7,090 bases of DNA from Candidatus Zhuqueibacterota bacterium (GTDB taxonomy: Bacteria > KSB1 > UBA2214), in assembly GCA_022706175.1 (NCBI GenBank), contig JAKJDB010000129.1:1-7090 (forward strand), given 5' to 3'. Position 1 is the stretch's first letter, and the number at the start of each line of letters is the position of its first letter. Below the pieces are notes generated by a model. That model saw nothing but the letters and a program-made list of their open reading frames with translations. It had not been told where the DNA came from and did no database searches. Shown here piece after piece: positions 1 through 6,580 of this stretch. The position numbers and the translations under genes are program-made.

Positions 1-1
1 C

Positions 2-250
2 GTGTATTACAGCCGTGCAGGGGATCGCGCCGCCGCCCTCCTCTTTCGCTGGAAGGCCGATGCGGAGATCAAAGATGTGCTTCGCCTTCCCGGATTGAAA
101 AACACAGGATCCTATGAGGTTTCGCTTCCAAACGATTCCGGCGCCTGGCTTCGTGACAGTAAACTCGCGGCCAAAGGAGTTAACCTTCACCTCAGTAAAG
201 GCCGGTTATCGCAGATTATCCTGGTCAGGAGAACCGTCGCCAGCCGATGA
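2..250 (+). CDS. C-terminal fragment of a probable glycosidase (GH36-like C-terminal beta-sandwich)
   Basis: The reading frame is already open at the left edge and ends at TGA 248-250, so this is the last 82 or so residues of a longer protein; the GTG at base 2 is probably an internal valine codon. The visible part has no catalytic residues. It begins with VYYSRAGDRAAALLFRW, continues with LPGLKNTGSYEVSLPNDSG, and ends in the strand pattern GVNLHLSKGRLSQIILVRR. This order (a strand carrying the expressed side of a sandwich, a 'GL...Y.V' turn, then 'L...GV.L.L' and a hydrophobic last strand) resembles the small C-terminal beta-sandwich that closes alpha-galactosidase-type (GH36) enzymes. That match is by eye and moderate; other glycosidase families end in similar sandwiches. 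It converges with the DUF3160 gene across 67 bp in which I see no clear terminator hairpin. Confidence 0.55.
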   Translation: MYYSRAGDRAAALLFRWKADAEIKDVLRLPGLKNTGSYEVSLPNDSGAWLRDSKLAAKGVNLHLSKGRLSQIILVRRTVASR

Positions 251-317
251 CCTCGCCGACCCCGTCCGGCCCGCATCTCAGAAAAATGCCGCCCCAGCGA
301 ATCCCCATGAATGAATG

Positions 318-2855
318 CTAACGCACCAGGCTCATCTTGCCCCGGGCCGTATACTCACCCATACTGAAACGGTAAAAATAGACCCCGCTGGCTGCCGGAC
401 TGCCGTTTTGATCACAGCCGTCCCAGCGCGCCAAATGATGACCTGCGCCCACGGGTCCGTTAAACAGCGCACAAACTTCACGGCCGTTGCGATCAAAGAT
501 GAACAGCCGGCCATTCCCCGCTTTAATGCCGCTGGGCAGCACGATGTGGATGAGCGTCGTCGCGTTAAAGGGATTGGGATAGTTGGAAACCAGAACCGGA
601 GTCTGCGGAGGCTGGTGCTCCATGCTCTGCGGCGGCATTCCGGTTATCAGAATTCTGCCTGCATCGTAGCCCTGGCCTCCAGCGTCCGCCAGATAGAGGT
701 TACAGAAATCCGGCCGCAACGACGGCGCCATATCGTAGATCAGGGTCCACTCCTCATCGGTGAGCCGATTGAAATTAACGGCAAGGTGTTCGTAATAGCT
801 CATCATGGGGCCGGCGAATGCGATCTCTCCTCCGTTTTGCGGCAACACCATCACGCCCAGGTTGATGGGACCGGTGCCGACGTGTTGCACCCAACCGACT
901 GGTTGGCCATACTCATCGGTGGGTGCGGTGTGGACATCCGCCACGATATAGTCCTGCTTCCAGATGGGATCGCTCTCGCCGTACTCGATATACAATCGAG
1001 TGTACCAGCCGGCGTATTTGCGCGGATTGCAACCGAACTCGGTGTAGAGCGCACGCTGCAGAAATCGTTTTTCCTGTTCGGTCTGCGGCTCTCCATTTCT
1101 TGTTCTCTGCGCGAGGACGGCGAGCGTGTCGAACACAGCTCGGCACTGTCTGAAATAAAAAGGGATCCCGCTGGCGAAGCCCCAGGCGGTGAATTTTCTA
1201 TCACCAGCTTCGGCCATATCGCGCAGTGCGACAAACATCTCCGGCGCCGGCTCCAAGTAGACCCGCGGAAAAGAGCAGGTGATACCCGCCGTGTAGGATT
1301 GTTTCGCATAGAGCAGGTTGTCATGGCGCAACTCGGCCCACGAGCCCAACTGAGTGTTCATCAGACGCTGCCACCAGGCGGCGGTCTGCATGGCCGCGGG
1401 CAACGAGCTGCGATCCGCAGGCGGATTCAGCCCGCGAATGGCGGAGAGCCAGCTGTTGAACAGAGAGCTTTGCCAAAAAGCGTTGTCGTAGCCATCCACC
1501 AGCCGGCGCACCGCGGCCAGATTGGGTGCGTAATGATAACGATCCAGTTCGGATTGCAGCAATTGACCGGCTGCGTCGTTGCCCAGCGCAAACAGCACAT
1601 CCAGGGTGGAGGGCAGCATGCGCGGGACGCGAAGGCCGTCATAGACAATCTTGTCAAAGACCAGTTGGCCGGTGACGTAGGAATCGATGATGAATCGCTG
1701 ACCGAGCAGGAGAAAGGAGCCGGCCGGCTTGACGGCGTCCGGATTCAATGGATCAGACCAAAGGATCTGCGAATTGATGCGCTGGCCGGCGAACGGCCGC
1801 TTCGCCAGAGTGTCTTGAAATGCGGTTGTGGCAAGACTGTCGAGCAGTTGATCCGCTGAAGCGATGCCGGCGCACCGCTTCCATTCATCCACATTCTTCA
1901 ACGTCACATTATCGCAGTCGCCGATAAAAAAAGTAAGCACCTCATCTATTTTATTATAATGCGCTCTGGCATTGGCAAGGTCGACCAGTTCCTGCAGAAG
2001 CAGGGCATCGATGATCTGTCGCTGAACATCCGCAAACGGGTATGGATCGTCGAACTGCTGCGGCGGGATCAGATAGAACTCGGTTTTGCCCAGCCACATG
2101 ACCGCTTTGAAATAGCGCGCCAGTTCCGGACGGTATTCGTCCAGGTAATGGCCGCGCACCTGGAATTGGCTGAAATCGATATCGCGCGATTTGGTGGAAA
2201 AAAGGTTGTACGCAGCAGGTTTTTCCACCTCGACCAGAGCCAAAAGTTCACGAAAAGAGGTCTGGTTGGCTTTGTAAAGCGGGACCGTCGTATCGTCGAG
2301 CAGACGCCTGGCCACGGACAGATAGAGATCCACATCCCTGAGCATCAGCGCCAGTTGCGGCTGTTGCGCATATCGCTGCGCCAGCTGCGGCAACGCGGCA
2401 TGCATTTTGGACAGCCAGGCGGTCAGCTCAGGCAAAAGCAGGAGGACCTCGGTCTGTTTGAGAATGACGTCATAGGAGCTGTGAACCGCATGCAGAACCG
2501 CATCGGCGCTGATAAAGAGCGGCAGGTCCTTGACATAAATGTCCTCCAGCGCGGCCATGAACGTCGGATAGGAGAGCCGCTCACTGACCATAAAGCCGTT
2601 GCGACGGATGAGCGCTTTTTCCGCCGGGGTGAGCCGAAAATGGGCGTCGACGCTGTCGCTGTACAGCGCGTTCTCCCAGGAAACCGGGGAGGTGGATTGA
2701 AAGGCGCCGGCCGGGTAACGATGCAGCAGGCCTTGGGCATCCAGCGCGCCAGTCGCCGCGAGAAACTGACGATAGTCCACCGGATCAAAGTCACCGGACT
2801 GACCGAAAGCGACGACGGCCATGAAAAGCAGGCTGAAAAAAATTTTTCGTTTCAT
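318..2855 (-). CDS. Secreted DUF3160 protein with C-terminal type IX-like sorting domain
   Basis: An 845-residue exported protein of unknown biochemical function. I chose the ATG at 2855 because a signal peptide begins there (MKRKIFFSLLFMAVVAFGQS) and a purine-rich GGGGA lies about 9 bases upstream; the ATG at 2900 would add 15 polar residues in front of the signal. The body has DUF3160 hallmarks (numbered from 2855): LPLFISADAVLHAVHSSYD near 113-131, NTQLGSWAELRHDNLLYAKQ near 499-518, DYIVADVHTAPT near 634-645 and FAGPMMSYYEHL near 679-690. Residues from about 753 to the end form a FlgD-like Ig fold with YPNPFN, LFIFDRNGREV, WDGCDQNGSPAASGVYFYR and a basic end (MSLVR), which in FCB bacteria marks proteins for type IX secretion and surface attachment. 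It lies 82 bp downstream of the beta-helix gene on the same strand, so co-transcription is likely. DUF3160 assignment is firm; its function is not known to me. Confidence 0.9.
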   Translation of the reverse strand: MKRKIFFSLLFMAVVAFGQSGDFDPVDYRQFLAATGALDAQGLLHRYPAGAFQSTSPVSWENALYSDSVDAHFRLTPAEKALIRRNGFMVSERLSYPTFMAALEDIYVKDLPLFISADAVLHAVHSSYDVILKQTEVLLLLPELTAWLSKMHAALPQLAQRYAQQPQLALMLRDVDLYLSVARRLLDDTTVPLYKANQTSFRELLALVEVEKPAAYNLFSTKSRDIDFSQFQVRGHYLDEYRPELARYFKAVMWLGKTEFYLIPPQQFDDPYPFADVQRQIIDALLLQELVDLANARAHYNKIDEVLTFFIGDCDNVTLKNVDEWKRCAGIASADQLLDSLATTAFQDTLAKRPFAGQRINSQILWSDPLNPDAVKPAGSFLLLGQRFIIDSYVTGQLVFDKIVYDGLRVPRMLPSTLDVLFALGNDAAGQLLQSELDRYHYAPNLAAVRRLVDGYDNAFWQSSLFNSWLSAIRGLNPPADRSSLPAAMQTAAWWQRLMNTQLGSWAELRHDNLLYAKQSYTAGITCSFPRVYLEPAPEMFVALRDMAEAGDRKFTAWGFASGIPFYFRQCRAVFDTLAVLAQRTRNGEPQTEQEKRFLQRALYTEFGCNPRKYAGWYTRLYIEYGESDPIWKQDYIVADVHTAPTDEYGQPVGWVQHVGTGPINLGVMVLPQNGGEIAFAGPMMSYYEHLAVNFNRLTDEEWTLIYDMAPSLRPDFCNLYLADAGGQGYDAGRILITGMPPQSMEHQPPQTPVLVSNYPNPFNATTLIHIVLPSGIKAGNGRLFIFDRNGREVCALFNGPVGAGHHLARWDGCDQNGSPAASGVYFYRFSMGEYTARGKMSLVR
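321..599 (-). other. C-terminal FlgD-like / T9SS-type sorting domain of the DUF3160 protein
   Basis: The last 93 codons of the DUF3160 gene. The domain opens with PVLVSNYPNPFN, encoded around 564-599, then a strand LFIFDRNGREV, an 'aG.H...WDG.D..G' turn, 'SGVYFYRF' and the closing MSLVR. In families with this pattern the domain is recognised by the type IX secretion machinery or serves as an Ig-like anchor. It is the only such domain among the complete genes here; the beta-helix and C69 products end without it. Confidence 0.8.
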
Positions 2856-2937
2856 CAGATTTTCCCCAAGAATTCGACAGCCCTTCTTGTCCTCAGGCAA
2901 GGCCGTCGGGCGCCTCTGCCGCCGCTCGCCGTCCGGA

Positions 2938-4608
2938 TCATTCGATCGTACAGCTCTCCACCTGGCGCAGCCGGGAAGGGGCCGTATCGATCTTTTCTAC
3001 CCTTCTGTCGTTCACCCATACGTTCTCCAACCGCAGCGATCGAATCGGCGCCGCAGCATCGCCCTCTATCTGCCAGGCGGCGGCTGCGTTCGGTGGACCG
3101 AAAAATGTCACATTTCTCAATTCCAGACTGTCGATGCCGGCCCGTTCCACCGTGAACAGCGACCGTAACCGCTCCGCATTGTCAAAACTGCAATCGATCA
3201 AGCGAATGACGCCGTAGCGTGCCGGTGAACCGTCGGTTTTTAGTCGCAAGCCGTGGATCAGTATGGATCCATAGGGCATGGAGATAAAACGGCAATGCTG
3301 AAAAATAAAATCGCCCTGATCATAGTCCGTATAAAAGCCCAGGCGTACGGCGTTCGCTCGCATATTCCAACCCAGCATGCCGTTGACGTTATGATTCTCC
3401 GAAGGACGAAAATCATAAGAGGCGAAATAGTGGCCGGAGGCAAAGCAGTCATCGTTGCAGGCCACCAAACAGTCATCCACCCACACGTCCCGACAGCTGC
3501 CGGTGTTGATGCCGTCGGCGTACTCGGGCGTACACGCCGGCGGCGTGAAAATCTTGACCCCCCGGATGGTCAAGCTATCGCAACGGCGCGCGTTGATGTT
3601 GAAATTGCGGCCATTGCGAATCGTGATGCCTTCAATCAGAATACGCCGGCATCCGGTCAGAAATAAAGGGGATTGGGTAATCCACGGACACAACGGATTG
3701 CTGGTATAATAGTCGATCATGCCGTGCTGATAGTCATTGCCGTAGATCGCATAATTTTCATAAGCCTGGTGGTCGATGCCGCCCCGGCCGGAAATCGTTA
3801 CGTTGCGGCATTGGTCCAACCACAACCCATGACGATGCATGTTTTCGCCGTTCTTGCTGGCCTTGACCTTCAACAAACAACCCGGGGCGAGATAAATGCT
3901 AAAATCGTGGCCGGTGCGAATTGAGAGCTGATCCACCAGATAAATGCCCGAAGGAACATACAGGGTTTTTCCGGATCCATTCAGATCCTCAAACGCCCGT
4001 TGAAAGCCGTTGGTCTGTTCGATTAAACCGTTCGCATCGGTCAGGTAGGGCGAGGCGTCCACCACGGCAGGATCATCTCTGTTGATCGGCGGTTCCGGCG
4101 GGTCCACCGCCACCATCAAGGGCGGCAGCTGATTGATGCGGACGATGTAATAGCGCGGTTGATGGCTTTTTTCCGTTTTGAAATGCAGTCGCTTATTCCG
4201 GATCACCCAGGGTATGTTCCATTCCAGCGGGTGTATGCGGCAGTTTTTTATTTCCTCCACTGAATGAATGTCGATTGCGACATCGCCTGCGGCGGCCAGA
4301 TGCGCATAGTGCAGATGCATGCAGGCAGGGTCATCGATGTGGCAATAGGAGGGCAATGTCGAATAGGCATCGGCCAGGCGCCGACGCTCTTCCGTGGTCA
4401 TGGCCGGCATCTCTACGACCGGCACAGATTTACCGTCGGCGAACAAGCGAAAAGAGCGGCTGAGCACATCACCGCTGAACGAATAAGCGGTTATCGCCCC
4501 CCCGGCGAACGCGTCCACGGCGATCAAAAGCAGGAGGCTTGCTAATCGAAGCCATGCGGGCTGGTGTGAAAATCCGGCCGGCCGTTGAGCGGGAAAAGCT
4601 CCATCCAT
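2938..4608 (-). CDS. Secreted right-handed beta-helix glycoside hydrolase, GH28/GH49-like
   Basis: Probable secreted polysaccharide-degrading enzyme; substrate unknown. The frame extends to an ATG at 4638, but I prefer the ATG at 4608 (556 residues): GAAAGG sits 9 bases upstream of it, while 4638 has no ribosome binding site and would coincide with the transcription start of the predicted promoter. Numbered from 4608, a long N-region (about 18 residues) precedes a hydrophobic core (LRLASLLLLIAVDAFA, cleavage about 35/36). Residues about 40-170 look like the N-terminal beta-sandwich of GH49/polygalacturonase-like proteins (HLHYAHLAAAGDVAIDI, PLEWNIPW). The beta-helix follows, with TLYVPSGIYLVDQL, NVTISGRGGIDH and repeated strand-turn rungs to the C-terminus. 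The likely active site is YADGINTG (Asp365) and NDDCFASGH (Asp386, Asp387), matching the three carboxylates of GH28/GH49. The GH28 GHG and RIK motifs are not where expected; NAVRLGF stands there instead. First gene of a probable two-gene unit with DUF3160. Confidence 0.85.
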   Translation of the reverse strand: MDGAFPAQRPAGFSHQPAWLRLASLLLLIAVDAFAGGAITAYSFSGDVLSRSFRLFADGKSVPVVEMPAMTTEERRRLADAYSTLPSYCHIDDPACMHLHYAHLAAAGDVAIDIHSVEEIKNCRIHPLEWNIPWVIRNKRLHFKTEKSHQPRYYIVRINQLPPLMVAVDPPEPPINRDDPAVVDASPYLTDANGLIEQTNGFQRAFEDLNGSGKTLYVPSGIYLVDQLSIRTGHDFSIYLAPGCLLKVKASKNGENMHRHGLWLDQCRNVTISGRGGIDHQAYENYAIYGNDYQHGMIDYYTSNPLCPWITQSPLFLTGCRRILIEGITIRNGRNFNINARRCDSLTIRGVKIFTPPACTPEYADGINTGSCRDVWVDDCLVACNDDCFASGHYFASYDFRPSENHNVNGMLGWNMRANAVRLGFYTDYDQGDFIFQHCRFISMPYGSILIHGLRLKTDGSPARYGVIRLIDCSFDNAERLRSLFTVERAGIDSLELRNVTFFGPPNAAAAWQIEGDAAAPIRSLRLENVWVNDRRVEKIDTAPSRLRQVESCTIE

Positions 4609-4641
4609 CTGCTGTCGCCTTTCAAGCCGATAAAACATATC

Positions 4642-4673
4642 TTGAATTTAAGTAAAATTATCTATTAATTCAA
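4642..4673. repeat. Inverted repeat TTGAATT-N18-AATTCAA overlapping the minus-strand promoter
   Basis: Perfect 7-bp arms at 4642-4648 and 4667-4673 are separated by 18 bases and frame the promoter-like hexamers. The spacing of arm centres is 25 bases, more than two helical turns, so two repressor half-sites are conceivable. The AT-rich composition makes chance symmetry plausible. Confidence 0.4.
4645..4673 (-). promoter_or_regulatory. Candidate sigma70-like promoter for the beta-helix/DUF3160 unit
   Basis: On the minus strand, TTGAAT (4673-4668) and TAAATT (4650-4645) are separated by exactly 17 bases, each matching four of six consensus positions. Transcription would start near 4638, giving a leader of about 30 bases before the ATG at 4608. 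The stretch is AT-rich, so chance matches are likely, and FCB bacteria often use a different promoter consensus. Confidence 0.35.
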
Positions 4674-4710
4674 TGGCGGACCGCAGAAAAAAATCACGAC
4701 CTAATCATGT

Positions 4711-4732
4711 CGCCGGCAGCAGCGAGCCGGCG
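4711..4732. repeat. GC-rich inverted repeat in the divergent region
   Basis: CGCCGGC (4711-4717) and GCCGGCG (4726-4732) form a perfect 7-bp stem with an 8-base loop AGCAGCGA. No run of T follows directly on either strand; on the minus strand the nearest T-run (about 4687-4693) is some 17 bases past the stem, so it is not a standard terminator. It could be an operator or a structure upstream of either gene. Confidence 0.5.
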
Positions 4733-4763
4733 TTGGATGGGGATACCTCATCGGCTGCTGTCC

Positions 4764-4773
4764 CGATGCATCG
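4764..4773. repeat. Ten-base palindrome CGATGCATCG upstream of the C69 gene
   Basis: CGATGCATCG reads the same on both strands and lies 78 bases before the C69 start codon, just ahead of the weak promoter-like hexamer at 4776-4781. Its position would suit an operator, but no factor can be named and a palindrome of this length can arise by chance. Confidence 0.3.
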
Positions 4774-4836
4774 TTTTGCAGCTCCAGGTCTGATGGGCAT
4801 AAAACGGCTGAAACCGGAGCGCACAGATTCCTCTAT

Positions 4837-4843
4837 AAAGGAG
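4837..4843 (+). promoter_or_regulatory. Strong ribosome binding site of the C69 peptidase gene
   Basis: AAAGGAG lies eight bases before the ATG at 4852, an ideal Shine-Dalgarno arrangement that fixes the start. The next in-frame ATG (codon 6) would fall inside the signal peptide. Confidence 0.8.
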
Positions 4844-4851
4844 CGCTGTTC

Positions 4852-6471
4852 ATGAAATACAAATGTATGCTTTTCCTTTTCATTTTTTCCTCCAGCTGGG
4901 CTTGCACGATCATCGGCGTCGGACGCCTGGCCTCAGTCGACGGATCGGTCATCGTTTCCCACACCGATTGCGGACCGGACTCGCGCATTCGAGTGGTTCC
5001 GGGCCAAACCTTCAAAAGCGGAGAACAGGCGGCCGTGTATTGGGGACTGCAAGACCCCCGGCAGCCGCTGAATGCACCCACAGAGATCCTCGGCTATATT
5101 CCTCAGGTTGCGAAAACCTACACCTATTTCCGCTCCGCCTATTCACACATGAACGAACATCAGCTGGGCATTGCCGAAAGCACCACAGCGCAAAAACCGG
5201 AGCTGGACACGGAAAAAGGCAAATGCGAACAGATTATGACCATCGAAGCGGCGCAGATTTTCGCCCTGCAGCGTTGTCGCACCGCTCGCGAAGCGGTCCG
5301 GTTGATCGGCGATCTGATGACCACCTATGGATTTCTCTGTTCCTCCGGCGGGTCAGAGGCGTTGTGCATCGGCGATCCGCACGAGGTCTGGATCCTGGAG
5401 GTGTTCGGTGTTGGTCCTGAATGGAAAAAAGCCGGCGGCAAACCCGGCGCCGTCTGGGCCGCACAACGGCTGCCGGATGACCACGTCACCATGATTCCAA
5501 ACTGGAGCATCATCAAGGAGATTCAGCCGCAGAACCAGGACGAATTCATGGCCTCTGCCAATTACCTACAGGAGGCCGTCGATCGCGGATGGTATGATCC
5601 GCAATCCGGAAAACCCTTTGTCTGGCAGGAGGCTTATACGCCGCTGCCGCAAGAGTACGCCACCGGCAGGTTCTGGCTCTTTTACTCCACCTATGCGCCC
5701 CATCTGGCTGACTGGCCGGAGCGCACGCTGACCGGAGATCCGCTGCAGCCGATCAATCCCTATCGACAAACTGTGGAGCCGTTGAGTCTCTACCCCTTCT
5801 CGGCTAAGCCGGAGCGCAAGCTGTCGGTGCGCGATGTCATCGATTTTCAGCGCTCGGTGTTCGAGGGCACCATTTACGACATCACTGCGGATCCCAACTG
5901 GTTGGTTCCCAACGTTAAAGGCGGTTATGCGAAAAGCCCATTGGCCACTCCGTTTCCGAGCAATGATCTGCGCATGCTGCTCAAACTCACCAATCGCCGC
6001 CCCGTTGCCAGACATCGCGGTCACTATGGCATGGTGTGTCAATTGCGCGCATGGCTGCCCGACGCGATCGGCGGAGTCTATTGGGTCTACCTGGACAACC
6101 CTTATTTCAGCCCCTATGTGCCGATCTACGCCGGCGTCACCGAGACCGCCGAATGTTACCGTATCTATCATCCGGACCAATACAGCGATCAATCCGCGCG
6201 CTGGACCATCGACTTTGTGGACAACCTGGCCGGCCTGCGTTTTCAAAAAGCGATCGAGGTGGTGCGCAGCGTGCGCGATCCCTGGGAAACGCAGATATTC
6301 AGCCGGCAGGACTCCATCGAGACCGAAGCGGCCAAACGGTACAAAAAAAATCCAGACGCCGGCCGCGCTTTTTTGACCCGCTATTGTGTGGGATTGCAGC
6401 AACAGGTGCCCGTTCTGTTCATTCGCTTGCGGGAAACCTTGATCAGCCAATTCACCAACAATCGAGAATAA
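4852..6471 (+). CDS. Secreted C69-family peptidase (dipeptidase A type, N-terminal nucleophile)
   Basis: A 539-residue member of peptidase family C69 (dipeptidase A), N-terminal nucleophile hydrolases that cleave dipeptides or short peptides. The signal peptide MKYKCMLFLFIFSSSWA is followed directly by CTIIGVGRLASVDGSVIV; Cys18 is the expected catalytic nucleophile and becomes the N-terminal residue once signal peptidase cuts after Ala17. The -3 to -1 residues (SWA) do not make a lipobox, so secretion rather than lipidation is likely. Further family marks are SHTDCGPDSRIRVVPG at 36-51, MNEHQLGIAEST at 100-111, TAREAVRLIGDL at 144-155, DPHEVWILEV at 175-184 and WAAQRLPDDHV at 202-212. Length fits the longer secreted subgroup, and the gene ends intact at TAA. 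It is divergent from the beta-helix gene and 109 bp upstream of another exported protein on the same strand. It has no sorting domain, so a periplasmic or freely released location is likely. Family call firm; substrate unknown. Confidence 0.93.
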   Translation: MKYKCMLFLFIFSSSWACTIIGVGRLASVDGSVIVSHTDCGPDSRIRVVPGQTFKSGEQAAVYWGLQDPRQPLNAPTEILGYIPQVAKTYTYFRSAYSHMNEHQLGIAESTTAQKPELDTEKGKCEQIMTIEAAQIFALQRCRTAREAVRLIGDLMTTYGFLCSSGGSEALCIGDPHEVWILEVFGVGPEWKKAGGKPGAVWAAQRLPDDHVTMIPNWSIIKEIQPQNQDEFMASANYLQEAVDRGWYDPQSGKPFVWQEAYTPLPQEYATGRFWLFYSTYAPHLADWPERTLTGDPLQPINPYRQTVEPLSLYPFSAKPERKLSVRDVIDFQRSVFEGTIYDITADPNWLVPNVKGGYAKSPLATPFPSNDLRMLLKLTNRRPVARHRGHYGMVCQLRAWLPDAIGGVYWVYLDNPYFSPYVPIYAGVTETAECYRIYHPDQYSDQSARWTIDFVDNLAGLRFQKAIEVVRSVRDPWETQIFSRQDSIETEAAKRYKKNPDAGRAFLTRYCVGLQQQVPVLFIRLRETLISQFTNNRE

Positions 6472-6477
6472 ATCGGC

Positions 6478-6487
6478 GTTGCGCAAC
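6478..6487. repeat. Ten-base palindrome GTTGCGCAAC just after the C69 stop codon
   Basis: GTTGCGCAAC is a perfect palindrome starting seven bases after the stop codon. The same half-sites recur at 6515-6538. No T-run follows, so it is not a terminator by itself. Confidence 0.4.
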
Positions 6488-6514
6488 AGGCTTGACCTGC
6501 GGGCTGTGCTCGTC

Positions 6515-6538
6515 GTTGCAAAGAGTCTTTCCTGCAAC
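6515..6538. repeat. Inverted repeat GTTGCA-N12-TGCAAC between the two plus-strand genes
   Basis: Arms GTTGCA (6515-6520) and TGCAAC (6533-6538) are perfectly complementary, and the spacer contains a nested AAAGA-G-TCTTT symmetry at 6520-6530. A run of A, not T, follows on the plus strand (6542-6547), so intrinsic termination is unlikely. It may be an RNA hairpin in a shared transcript or a binding site for the downstream gene. Confidence 0.45.
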
Positions 6539-6580
6539 CGGAAAAAATCGTTCATGATCATCGCGGTTTAGGAGCCTTCT

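Larger units (their letters stand above)
4609..4851. promoter_or_regulatory. Divergent intergenic regulatory region
   Basis: This stretch separates the divergently transcribed beta-helix and C69 peptidase genes and should carry both promoters. Its left third (4639-4673) is strikingly AT-rich against GC-rich flanks. The remainder is GC-rich and holds a 7-bp stem inverted repeat at 4711-4732 and a 10-bp palindrome at 4764-4773. For the plus-strand gene only a weak pair of promoter-like hexamers can be proposed, TTGCAG at 4776-4781 and CATAAA at 4798-4803 with 16 bases between. A short frame at 4673-4855 in this region has no ribosome binding site and no recognisable protein pattern, so I do not call it a gene. 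Confidence 0.5.

Noticed and set aside
251..317. Possible bidirectional terminator between the convergent genes
   Set aside because: I found no stem of useful length followed by a T-run on either strand in these 67 bases.
315..1859. Long plus-strand open frame of 514 codons opposite the DUF3160 gene
   Set aside because: It lies wholly antisense to a well-supported gene. Its translation is rich in Arg, Gln, His and Val with no domain pattern, signal or ribosome binding site. It reflects GC-biased codon use on the other strand.
2856..2937. Possible terminator or promoter between the beta-helix and DUF3160 genes
   Set aside because: No hairpin with a T-run on the minus strand and no convincing promoter hexamers; read-through from the upstream gene is the simpler view.
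1959..3155. Plus-strand open frame of 398 codons across the DUF3160 start and the beta-helix end
   Set aside because: It is antisense to two genes with clear family motifs and its translation has no recognisable protein character.
4609..4638. Start of the beta-helix gene at the upstream ATG (4638)
   Set aside because: No Shine-Dalgarno sequence precedes it and it would be leaderless if the predicted promoter is right; the ATG at 4608 has GAAAGG nine bases upstream. The longer form remains possible.
4673..4855. Short plus-strand frame of 60 codons in the divergent intergenic region
   Set aside because: It has no ribosome binding site, contains the GC-rich inverted repeat, and overlaps the C69 start; the translation is low in hydrophobic residues and unlike a folded protein.
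5566..6561. Minus-strand open frame of 331 codons opposite the C69 gene
   Set aside because: It is the antisense shadow of the C69 coding sequence and its product has no coherent domain.
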